Positions 8,238-16,689 of a DNA stretch of 64,000 bases are shown piece by piece. The stretch's first letter is position 1, and the number at the start of each line of letters is the position of its first letter. This DNA is from Fibrobacter succinogenes. GTDB lineage: Bacteria > Fibrobacterota > Fibrobacteria > Fibrobacterales > Fibrobacteraceae. The notes below the pieces were generated by a model. The model saw only the letters and a list, made by a program, of their open reading frames with translations. It did not search any database and was not told where the DNA came from. Both the position numbers and the translations under genes were made by a program. Location: the NCBI GenBank assembly GCA_902800345.1, contig CADCDO010000037.1, positions 1 to 64,000 on the forward strand. The letters are read 5' to 3'.

Positions 8238-10568
8238 TTATTCTTCCACAAAGCAGGCCGGAATTTTTAGGGTTACGACATCCGAAATCGAGATACGGCC
8301 ATCATGCACTTCGTCAGATCGAACGAAAATATCATTTCTGAAAACAGGAATGATTTCATTTCGCCGTCCATTAAGAATGATTTCGACTTCATTTTGCTCA
8401 TGTTTCTTGTTGAACTCATTACATTCATAATGATTTACACTTCCTGTAACAAGGTCTTTCGTAAAGATTATTTCACTGCAAAGAGACTTTTTTGCATCTA
8501 GATCGACCACAATTTCAACCGTATCTTTCGCGGGTTGCCCATTCTGCTTACAGACCATACGGTACTTTCTCGAAAAAGATAAATGCAACTTCGCTGACTT
8601 TATAATAAAATCATTGACTTCATCATCTATTTTTGGAGCATCCCAGGCAAAATAAAGAGCATCCCTAACATCTTCTAAAAACGCTTTGTAATTAGGGTGT
8701 TCTGTACTCATAATAACATTTGAGACTTGCCCATCTTCGCCATACTCAAGTTTAGCGTCAACAGATAATTTAAAATCATTTTTATAATGTTTATAGAAAG
8801 CCTTTTTTAATCGCCAAGCGAAAAACTCTTTAAAATTTTCCTTTTTATAATTGTAGAAAAAAACGTCTTCAAAATCTTTGCCTTCTTTGGGTTCAAGAGA
8901 ATCAACAAAAACATCTACGTCTAATTCTGGGATACTCTTATCATTTATAAATCCATTAAACTCACCCTCCAAGGAAACATTACGTTCCTTGAGAAAAGTT
9001 TCCAATGATAGAGAATCGCTCAAAACCCCGACATTCTGCAAAAGAACAACATATTTTTTTTCAATCTGTTTATAAAGACTTAAACGTTCTATTATTTTTC
9101 CACCTTTATATAAGTTAATTACACAGAACGGTTCAGCATTAGCAATTTTTTCTTTAATTTCATAAGGGTAAGATGCATGAAATTTAGTGTTTTTTTCACT
9201 CTTGAATGATGCTGCTGCGGCAAAGTTTTTAATTTCCTTCGGATCGCTTGTCGCATAAGCTACACCCTGTGCATTATAGATTTCAATCGAATCCGAAAAT
9301 GCCAAAGACTCCTGCAAGCGAAGAGGCTTTCCAGGAATATACTTGAGATTTTTTGCAATAGAATCCATATCGCACCAGCCGCAATAAGAAATAAGCGCAT
9401 ATCCGCGAGATGCTTTCAGCATTTTTCTAGTCGTATCGGCCTGAAATCCGACAAAGCCCGTATAAATTTTCAGAGGAATTTTCTTGCCGTCATAAATCCA
9501 ATTGACGTCAACATCCGTCAATCCCTTTGGAATATCATCTATTTGATCAATAGCACTGTTCCAATCCATTCGACGTTCTGGTTTATCGCGGCCTATATAA
9601 GGATAAAATTTGGTTATCCATCCATCAACAGGATGCCTCCCACATTCGCTACCGGGATCTTTAAAGATGTTCCTCCAATGGCCAAAATCGATTTTTCCAT
9701 CAAAAATATTGATAAATTCATCCAGAATGGGATTTAGCTCTTTCGCCCACCATTCCAAATCCAATCGTGACGCAAGCTTGTTAAAAGAATCCTTAAGCAA
9801 GCTCCAGTCCAATTTCGTGCCGTTCACCTTAATTTTGGGGATTCCACAAGCGGCAATCATGGAATAAGTGTAATATTCTGAAGCAACCGCCATAACCATG
9901 GAACGAGATATGTTGTAATCAATCGGGCTTGTCGTCGAGAATTTAACATTCAATGGGTCTCCAGTTTCTACAGGCATTTTCTCTTGCAGGGAATCGAATA
10001 AATCCGCGAGAACGCCATGCCATTTTTCATACGTCGTATTCCACGAAAGCGAGTCATTCCGAATCTCGATGGTTGTATTAGTACCCGGCGACATAAAGCG
10101 GTTTTTCAGCGAATCACGATTGCTTTTCACATGGAGCCGAATGCCGTTCAAAATGGTAAGCCATATATCGTCTGGATTTATTTCTATGGAATTATGACAA
10201 GCATACGCGTGCGCCACCAGATTTATAAAGGACATTTTCGGAGAGGACGATTCACTAATAAAAGGACTTGTGGAATCCGAATATGCATAAAATATCTTCT
10301 TCGCATTCGTTCCTTCTTGCGATACGCCTTTAAAATATTCCGTAAAGCCGCCTTGATTTACAGGAATCAATTCGCCTACGATATCTTTTTCGCGAACGGT
10401 CGTATCGGCGACCATTGCGTACGCACTCGTATCACGGACAAAGCCGTAAATCTTGTGCGAAGAATCCGGTGAAACGTTAATGGGATTATTCACTTGCTTG
10501 CGTTCGCAAGAGAGCAGAACGCATGCGGCAAGGATGAGTAGAAGGAATTTAGAAACGGAAATCTTCAT
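8238..10568 (-). CDS. DUF4419 lipoprotein, long form (DUF4419 paralogue 2)
   Basis: About 776 residues from ATG 10568 (MKISVSKFLLLILAACVLLS, lipid Cys21); the open frame extends 12 codons further upstream into the preceding gene, but the signal peptide favours this start. Residues about 60-420 are DUF4419. Residues 420-776 form a second region found in all four long paralogues, ending in IPACFVEE. Near residue 620 the pattern KLSVDAKLEYGEDGQVSNVI loosely recalls TonB C-terminal-like folds; this is weak. Very close in sequence to paralogue 3, which suggests recent duplication or gene conversion. The start lies eight bases after the paralogue 3 stop, so the two are probably co-translated. Role unknown. 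Confidence 0.8.
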   Translation of the reverse strand: MKISVSKFLLLILAACVLLSCERKQVNNPINVSPDSSHKIYGFVRDTSAYAMVADTTVREKDIVGELIPVNQGGFTEYFKGVSQEGTNAKKIFYAYSDSTSPFISESSSPKMSFINLVAHAYACHNSIEINPDDIWLTILNGIRLHVKSNRDSLKNRFMSPGTNTTIEIRNDSLSWNTTYEKWHGVLADLFDSLQEKMPVETGDPLNVKFSTTSPIDYNISRSMVMAVASEYYTYSMIAACGIPKIKVNGTKLDWSLLKDSFNKLASRLDLEWWAKELNPILDEFINIFDGKIDFGHWRNIFKDPGSECGRHPVDGWITKFYPYIGRDKPERRMDWNSAIDQIDDIPKGLTDVDVNWIYDGKKIPLKIYTGFVGFQADTTRKMLKASRGYALISYCGWCDMDSIAKNLKYIPGKPLRLQESLAFSDSIEIYNAQGVAYATSDPKEIKNFAAAASFKSEKNTKFHASYPYEIKEKIANAEPFCVINLYKGGKIIERLSLYKQIEKKYVVLLQNVGVLSDSLSLETFLKERNVSLEGEFNGFINDKSIPELDVDVFVDSLEPKEGKDFEDVFFYNYKKENFKEFFAWRLKKAFYKHYKNDFKLSVDAKLEYGEDGQVSNVIMSTEHPNYKAFLEDVRDALYFAWDAPKIDDEVNDFIIKSAKLHLSFSRKYRMVCKQNGQPAKDTVEIVVDLDAKKSLCSEIIFTKDLVTGSVNHYECNEFNKKHEQNEVEIILNGRRNEIIPVFRNDIFVRSDEVHDGRISISDVVTLKIPACFVEE

Positions 10569-10575
10569 TGTATTT

Positions 10576-12876
10576 TTACTTTTCATTAGGTTTTTCATCC
10601 ACAAAGCAAGATGGAATTTTGAGAGTTACGACTTGCGATATCGGGAAACTGCCATAATGCACTTTGTCAAATCGATCAAAAGTCCGATTTGTGGAAACAG
10701 GAATGATTTCATTTCGTCCAGATTTCTTATTGAACTCATTACATTCATAATGATTTACACTTCCTGTAACAAGGTCTTTCGTAAAGATTATTTCGCTGCA
10801 TAGCTTCTTTCTTTCATTTGAAACGCCCTCAATTTCAACCGAATCTTTCGCGGGTTGCCCATTCTGCTTGCAGACCATGCGGTATTTTCTTGAAAAAGAT
10901 AAATGCAACTTCGCTGACTTTATAATAAAATCATTGCCTCCGTCATCATCAAGTAATGGAGCGTTCCAGGCATAATAAAGAGCGTCCTTAACATCTTCTA
11001 AAAACGCTTTGTAATTAGGGTGCTCTGTACTCATAATAACATTTGCGACTTGCCCATTTTCGCCATACTCAAGTTTGGCGTCAACAGATAATTTAAAATC
11101 ATTTTTATAATGTTGATAGAAAGCCTTTTTTATTCGCCAAACGATAGTCTGATTAAAATTATAAACAAAATCGTCTTCAACAGCTTTGGGCTCGAATGAA
11201 TCAACAAAAACATCTACGTCTAATTCTGGAATACTCTTATCATTTGTAAATCCATTAAACTTACCCTCAAAAGAAATATGGCGTTCCTTGAAAAAAGACT
11301 CTAAAGACAGAGAATCGTTTAGAATCCCAATCTCTTGCGTAAGAACAACATATTTTTTTTCAATCTGTTTATAAAGGCTTAAATGTTCTATCACTTTTCC
11401 ACCTTTATATAAATTAATTACGCAAAACGGTTCGGCATTAGCAATGTTTGCTTCATCAAATACAAAATGGTAAGAATCATGAGACTTTTCGATTTCACTC
11501 TTGAATGATGCTGCCGCAGCAAAGTTTTTAATTTCCTTCGGATCGCTTGTCGCATAAGCTACGCCCTGTGCATTATAGATTTCAATCGAATCCGAGATAG
11601 CTAAAGACTCTTGCAACCGGAGAGGCTTTCCAGGAATATACTTGAGATCTTTTGCAATAGAATCCATATCGCACCAGCCGCAATAAGACATAAGTGCATA
11701 TCCGCGAGATGCTTTCAGCATTTTTCTAGTTGTATCGACCTGAATCCCGACAAAGCCCGTATAAATTTTCAGAGGAATTGTCTTGCCGTAATAAATCCAA
11801 TTGATGTCAACGTCCGTCACCCCTTTCGGAATATCAGTCATAAGATCAATAGCGCCATTCCATTCATTTCGACGTTCTGGTTTATCACGGCCTATATAAG
11901 GATAAAATTTGGTTATCCATCCATCAACCTGAATCCGTCGTTCGCATCCACTTTCTTCAGAGACTTTTTTAAAGATGCTCCTCCAATGGATTAAATTGAT
12001 CTTTCCATCAAAAACATTGATGAATTCATCTAGAATGGGATTTAACTCTTTCACCCACCATTCCAAATTCAATCGTGACGCAAGCTTGTTAAAAGAATCT
12101 TTAAGCAAGCTCCAGTCCAATTTCGTGCCGTTCACCTTAATTTGAGGGATTCCGCAAGCTACAGCCCATGTATAAGTATAATATTCTGAGGCGACCGCCA
12201 TAACCAAAGAACGAGATATGTTATAATCAATCGGGCTTGTCGTCGAAAATTTAACATTCAACGGTTCTCCTGTTTCTACAGGCATTTTCTTTTGCAGAGA
12301 ATCGAATAAATCCGCAATAACGCCATGCCATTTCTCATACGTTATATTCAACAAAAGCGAGTCATTCCGAATCTCGATGGCGGTGTCAGCCCCCGGCGAA
12401 ACAAAGCGATCCTTCAACGAATCACGATTGTTTTTCACATGGAGTCGAATGCCGTTCAAAATTGTAAGCCAAATATCGTCTGGATTTATTTCTATGGAAT
12501 TATGTTTAGCGTACGCACGGGCCACCAGATTTATAAAGGACATTTCCTTAGAAGACGATTTCCTAATGAATGGACTTGTGGAATCTGAATACGCATAAAA
12601 TATTTTTTTCGCATTCGTTCCTTCTTTCGATTTGCCATTAAAATATTCCGTAAAGCCGCCTTGATTTACTGGAATCAATTCGCCATTGATGGCACTGTCG
12701 TGAACGGCTGTATCTACAACCATCACGTACGCACTCGTATCACGGGCAAAGCCGTAAATCTTGTGCGAAGAATCCGGTGAAACGTTAATGGGATTATTCA
12801 CTTGATTGCGTTCGCAGGAGAGCAGAACGCATGCGGCAAGGAGGAAGAAAAGGTATTTAGAAACGGAAATCTTCAT
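10576..12876 (-). CDS. DUF4419 lipoprotein, long form (DUF4419 paralogue 3)
   Basis: About 766 residues from ATG 12876, signal peptide MKISVSKYLFFLLAACVLLS with lipid Cys21; AGAGGA lies about 12 bases upstream. DUF4419 fills residues about 60-420. The C-terminal region carries the shared cysteine-bearing pieces YRMVCKQNGQPAKDSVEI, LCSEIIFTKDL and IPSCFVDE. The start overlaps the end of paralogue 4 by 20 bases. Large blocks are nearly identical to paralogue 2, whereas the stretch around residues 330-345 differs by small insertions. No enzymatic motif was recognised. Confidence 0.8.
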   Translation of the reverse strand: MKISVSKYLFFLLAACVLLSCERNQVNNPINVSPDSSHKIYGFARDTSAYVMVVDTAVHDSAINGELIPVNQGGFTEYFNGKSKEGTNAKKIFYAYSDSTSPFIRKSSSKEMSFINLVARAYAKHNSIEINPDDIWLTILNGIRLHVKNNRDSLKDRFVSPGADTAIEIRNDSLLLNITYEKWHGVIADLFDSLQKKMPVETGEPLNVKFSTTSPIDYNISRSLVMAVASEYYTYTWAVACGIPQIKVNGTKLDWSLLKDSFNKLASRLNLEWWVKELNPILDEFINVFDGKINLIHWRSIFKKVSEESGCERRIQVDGWITKFYPYIGRDKPERRNEWNGAIDLMTDIPKGVTDVDINWIYYGKTIPLKIYTGFVGIQVDTTRKMLKASRGYALMSYCGWCDMDSIAKDLKYIPGKPLRLQESLAISDSIEIYNAQGVAYATSDPKEIKNFAAAASFKSEIEKSHDSYHFVFDEANIANAEPFCVINLYKGGKVIEHLSLYKQIEKKYVVLTQEIGILNDSLSLESFFKERHISFEGKFNGFTNDKSIPELDVDVFVDSFEPKAVEDDFVYNFNQTIVWRIKKAFYQHYKNDFKLSVDAKLEYGENGQVANVIMSTEHPNYKAFLEDVKDALYYAWNAPLLDDDGGNDFIIKSAKLHLSFSRKYRMVCKQNGQPAKDSVEIEGVSNERKKLCSEIIFTKDLVTGSVNHYECNEFNKKSGRNEIIPVSTNRTFDRFDKVHYGSFPISQVVTLKIPSCFVDEKPNEK

Positions 12877-15286
12877 TGTATTTTTCATCCTCTTCTTTAT
12901 TGAGTTTTTCTTCCACAAAGCAAGGTGGAATTTTGAGTTTTACGACTTGCGATATCGGGAGGCTACCATCATACAGAGCTTTATGTTTGTTAAAGCGAAC
13001 GTTTGTATGCCTTGGTTCGATTTCTTCAGGACGTTTCCCGAACTTCACTTTTTTATTGTATTCTATACATTTATAACGGACAACACCGTCTGTCGCAAGG
13101 TCTTTCGAAAACGTAATCTCGTTACAAAGATCTTTCTTTGCATCCGGTGCTCCGAAGATATCGACAGAATCTTTCGCATCTCGCCCATTCTCCTTGCAAA
13201 CCATGCGATAATCTCTTGTAAAAGCGAGATGCATCTTGACGAAATCGACAACTTCCTGAGCTATTTCATCATTACCAATATCCGTATGAACATTCAGCGG
13301 CATATAGCCGTAATACAAAATATCTTTCAATTCCATTTTGAATTTTCTGTTGGTGTCTGGATACAAGGACAAAGAAAGATAATCATCTACACGGCCATTT
13401 TCTTTATAGCCCATCGCCGTAACTGCGGATAAATTAAAATCTTCTTTATAATAGCGATACAACAATCTCTTAAGTCGCCACCCTATAGAATTATTCATCG
13501 CCCGGGTTATCCCAGTTTTAAAAGACCCCATTCCTAGACCATCTCGAAGAGATTTTCCTTCTTTAAGGACAACCGTATCCACAAAAATTTCTACATTCAA
13601 TTTCGGAAGAAAATTTTCAATTACAAATTCATTGACAGACCCGTTTATAGGAATATTATGCTCCTTGAAAAATTTCTTGATTGCAGCGGGCTTTTTCCAT
13701 CGTCCAACGCCCTGCAACGAGAGCATTGTTCCATCGTAATCCGAAGTTAAAAAATCGAGCACACGTTCCGTGAATGTTTCCATTCGAGGTTTCGCATAAT
13801 AAAGCAAATGATCCACCAGTTTGCCTTTTCGGTACAAATTGATTGACAGGTTAGGTTTACCAACCCCGACCATTTCTCTACGCCACGATTCCGCTTCAGG
13901 ATATTCTTCATCAAAGGCAGACACATCCGCAAATTTTTCTATTTCGTCTGCATTATTGGTCGCATAGACCAAGCCTTTTTTCCCATAAACATTCATGGAA
14001 TCGGAAAAGGCCAAAGATTCTACCAAGTGATACGCTTTTCCAGGAATATACGTTGTATTCCGAGCAACATTTTTTAACTTTTGCATACCATAAGAGACAA
14101 GAGCGTAACCTCTAGATGCTTTCAACATATTATTCGTGGTATCTACCTGCATACCGATAAAACCGGTGTAGAGTTTCAGCGGAATCACCTCTTCTATGAA
14201 TTTCCATTGTATATCTATAAAAGTAATTCCTCTGGGAACTTGTTCAAAATCCAGTTTTTCATTCCAATCTGTGCGTTTGATAAATTTTTCAGTTTCTGAA
14301 CTTGGCACTTTTGTATAGGGAAGAAATCTTGAAATCCAGCCATTAAAATAATCGTTACCGCACATTTCTGGACTGTAATACTTGTAAATATTTTTCCAGT
14401 GTTTTAAATTTATTTTGCCATCAAAAATATTGATAAACTCGTCAAGAATAGGATTAAGACCTATAGCCCACCATTTCATATCCAACTGTGAAGCAAGTCT
14501 GTTAAAGGAATCCTTAAGCAAAGTCCAATCCTCTTTTGTGCCGTTCACTTTGATTTTCGGAATTCCGCAAAGCGTTGAAACCATATACGAATAATATTCG
14601 GATGCCACCGCCATTGTCATCGTACGAGAAATATTTTCATCCACCGGACTTGTCGTAGAGAACTTGATTTTCAAGGGTGTGCCCGTTTCTGGCGGCAACT
14701 TCACCTGCAAGGAATCAAACAATTCCGAGAGCGTCCAGAACCATTCCTTGTGCGAAGATTCTAAAGTCAACGAATTATCCATAACCGAGATAACTGTGTC
14801 GGTGCCCGGAGCAACAAAGCGGTTCTTGAGGGCTTCGCGATTGTTCTTGACGTGTAGCCGGATGCCGTCCAAAATCAAAAGCCAGATATCGTCCGGATTA
14901 ATTTCCATAGCATAATGCTTGGCGTATGCAAGGGCGACAAGATCAATGAAAGTCGGTCTTTCAGAAGAACCTTCAACAAACGGGCTTACAGAATCGGAAT
15001 ACGCATAGAAAATTTTTTGTCCGCTCGTACCCAAATTTTGCGCTTCGTTTGCAAAATATTCTACGAAACCGCCTCTTTTTACATGGACAATTTTTTCATT
15101 GAACGCACTATCGTGAACACTCGTATCGACAACCATTGCATAAGCACTCGTGTCGCGAACAAAGCCTTCGAAATTTCCAGTCGGTTTCGAGGAAATTTCA
15201 ATCACTTGCTCATTACGTTTCTGTTCGCAAGAGAGCAGAACGCATGCGGCAAAAAAGAGGTAAATGTATTTGCAAAGGCTATGCAT
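12857..15286 (-). CDS. DUF4419 lipoprotein, long form (DUF4419 paralogue 4)
   Basis: 809-residue lipoprotein, first gene of the run of four. Signal peptide MHSLCKYIYLFFAACVLLSC gives lipid Cys20. DUF4419 covers residues about 60-400; the C-terminal region has YRMVCKENGRDAKDSVDI, LCNEITFSKDLAT, YKCIEYNKK and IPPCFVEE, followed by an acidic tail of about 16 residues (ending YNEDFRF) that the others lack. The tail exists because the frame runs into the next gene. A TATATTGTTATT block directly precedes the ATG and resembles the one before paralogue 1. Confidence 0.8.
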   Translation of the reverse strand: MHSLCKYIYLFFAACVLLSCEQKRNEQVIEISSKPTGNFEGFVRDTSAYAMVVDTSVHDSAFNEKIVHVKRGGFVEYFANEAQNLGTSGQKIFYAYSDSVSPFVEGSSERPTFIDLVALAYAKHYAMEINPDDIWLLILDGIRLHVKNNREALKNRFVAPGTDTVISVMDNSLTLESSHKEWFWTLSELFDSLQVKLPPETGTPLKIKFSTTSPVDENISRTMTMAVASEYYSYMVSTLCGIPKIKVNGTKEDWTLLKDSFNRLASQLDMKWWAIGLNPILDEFINIFDGKINLKHWKNIYKYYSPEMCGNDYFNGWISRFLPYTKVPSSETEKFIKRTDWNEKLDFEQVPRGITFIDIQWKFIEEVIPLKLYTGFIGMQVDTTNNMLKASRGYALVSYGMQKLKNVARNTTYIPGKAYHLVESLAFSDSMNVYGKKGLVYATNNADEIEKFADVSAFDEEYPEAESWRREMVGVGKPNLSINLYRKGKLVDHLLYYAKPRMETFTERVLDFLTSDYDGTMLSLQGVGRWKKPAAIKKFFKEHNIPINGSVNEFVIENFLPKLNVEIFVDTVVLKEGKSLRDGLGMGSFKTGITRAMNNSIGWRLKRLLYRYYKEDFNLSAVTAMGYKENGRVDDYLSLSLYPDTNRKFKMELKDILYYGYMPLNVHTDIGNDEIAQEVVDFVKMHLAFTRDYRMVCKENGRDAKDSVDIFGAPDAKKDLCNEITFSKDLATDGVVRYKCIEYNKKVKFGKRPEEIEPRHTNVRFNKHKALYDGSLPISQVVKLKIPPCFVEEKLNKEEDEKYNEDFRF

Positions 15287-15414
15287 AATAACAATATAAC
15301 AACATGGCCTTGCAGAAATTTAATAATAAAAAGTAAAATAATGTATAAAAAAGGAGATTCCCGATTAAATTGGGAATGACATACTGCATTTCGTCATCCT
15401 GAATTTTTCCTCTT

Positions 15415-15512
15415 CCGTCATCCTGAGCGACAGCGAAGGATCCAGTAAATTCTTGTAGTGCAAAAGCAGAAATTAACTGGATCCTTCGTCCCTTCGGGAC
15501 TCAGGATGACGG
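15415..15512. repeat. Long imperfect palindrome, GTCATCCTGAG / GGATCCAGT repeat
   Basis: Outer arms CCGTCATCCTGAG (15415-15427) and CTCAGGATGACGG (15500-15512) and inner arms GAAGGATCCAGT (15435-15446) and ACTGGATCCTTC (15476-15487) would fold into one long hairpin about 98 bases long. The same words recur at 28091-28261, so this is a dispersed repeat of REP or MITE type. Just before it, near 15355-15380, lies a second short palindrome around ATTCCCG / GGGAAT. It could stop transcription after the metalloprotease-like gene or before it; there is no T-run. Confidence 0.75.
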
Positions 15513-15577
15513 ACCTGAGAGACTTTACCTATTGCCGCTCATAATGGCGGCGAGGTCGGCACAGGGCCGGGACAACA

Positions 15578-16072
15578 TTACACCTTTCCGCTCATGATCG
15601 ACTCAAGGTCGGTGCGATTGAGGCAAGTGTGCGCATCAAGCGCGGCAGCAATCGCCCTGAGCGACTTTTGGCAAGCCATCATGAGGTTGTAAACTTGTTC
15701 GACGACGTTTGTTTCGGCAAGCTGGTAGTAATAGCAGGCTGCCTGGAAGCTCTGGTAATCGGGGTCGCTCCTGTAAAGTTCCATCGGGAGTTCTTTCATG
15801 ACGGTGTCGAGGTCGCAAGCGAAATTTTTGCGGATCAAAAAGTCCGACATGTGGCCCGCAATGGCAATGTGGGCGGCACCGTCGAGGGAACTGCCGGGCA
15901 TGCGCGTGGCGCTCGGCTTTTCCTTGGAATTGTTGATTCTGACGTAATCAATCTGGCGTTTGAACAGGAATGCGATTAGAGCGTGGCCCGCCTCGTGGCG
16001 GCAAAGTTTTTCATATTCCTGTTCACCGAAAAATTCAATTAAGGTTTCGCGAGTTAATGTTTGTTCTGACAT
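15578..16072 (-). CDS. HEAGH-motif metalloprotease-like protein (M41-like)
   Basis: 164 residues. The motif HEAGH at residues 26-30 is the zinc-binding HExxH of gluzincin-type peptidases, and the context CRHEAGHALIAF is closest to the peptidase domain of FtsH (M41). The acidic stretch CDLDTVMKEL further on could supply the third zinc ligand. There is no AAA domain and no membrane segment, so it is a stand-alone peptidase-like domain of the kind seen in prophages and mobile regions; activity is unproven. The start follows AGGTGG. The intact hydrolase gene upstream would have overlapped this start, so the two probably form an operon. Confidence 0.6.
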   Translation of the reverse strand: MSEQTLTRETLIEFFGEQEYEKLCRHEAGHALIAFLFKRQIDYVRINNSKEKPSATRMPGSSLDGAAHIAIAGHMSDFLIRKNFACDLDTVMKELPMELYRSDPDYQSFQAACYYYQLAETNVVEQVYNLMMACQKSLRAIAAALDAHTCLNRTDLESIMSGKV

Positions 16073-16610
16073 TTTTCAATCCACCTGTCTAAAAAAGCGA
16101 CGCATCCGCCTTTTGAGCAAAGTCTTGCATCGTTTCGAGGTCAGTCAAATTGTCATTGGAGCCGTACAAAATATGCGTCGGGATGTTCCAATGGATGGGA
16201 TGCTCCCGCACGTAGCAAAGGTATTTCCAAGAAAGCGTCTCGCCAAAGTTCGTCGCGATTTCGCCTTTTTCACGGAGTTCATCTTCGGAGACGTTCGCCC
16301 ATTGCATCATGTTGCAAATGAGCTTTTCCAAGTTGACCATCGGCGAGATGAAGAGCGCCTGCTTGATCCGCTTGCCTGCGAGCGCGTTCATCGAGAAGAA
16401 CGCGCCGATGCTATTTGCGACAAGCACGACTTCGTCGTAGTTTGCGGCAACCGAGTCAAAATACGCCGAGAATTCCTGTTTGGCGTTCCACGGGGTTTTC
16501 GACTTGTAATCAAAGCCGATAACATCAAAATCCGGGAAAAGGGGCTTGTAATGATTGGCCTCGTCGGCGTTGCCGCCTTTCCCATGAACATAAATAACGA
16601 GAGGTTTCAT
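16054..16610 (-). pseudogene. Small alpha/beta hydrolase, catalytic-histidine segment missing
   Basis: Begins MKPLVIYVHGKGGNADEANH, with oxyanion-loop HGKGG, nucleophile Ser67 in VANSIGA and the acid Asp near 153 in YGSNDNLTD. The frame then ends abruptly at DASLF (stop at 16089). One base over, the typical family ending FLDRWIEKCQNKH reads to a stop at 16054, overlapping the next start by 19 bases. The piece normally between (roughly 17 residues with the GGEHWFH-type catalytic histidine) is absent. So about 50 bases appear to be lost and the frame shifted; the protein as written would be inactive. The preserved C-terminus suggests a very recent loss or an assembly error. Confidence 0.72.
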
Positions 16611-16689
16611 TTTGGATTACATCCAGAATTCGTTCAATAGCACCACGAATATAACAAAATTCAACGAATCATGGCAACATACCCCGCAC

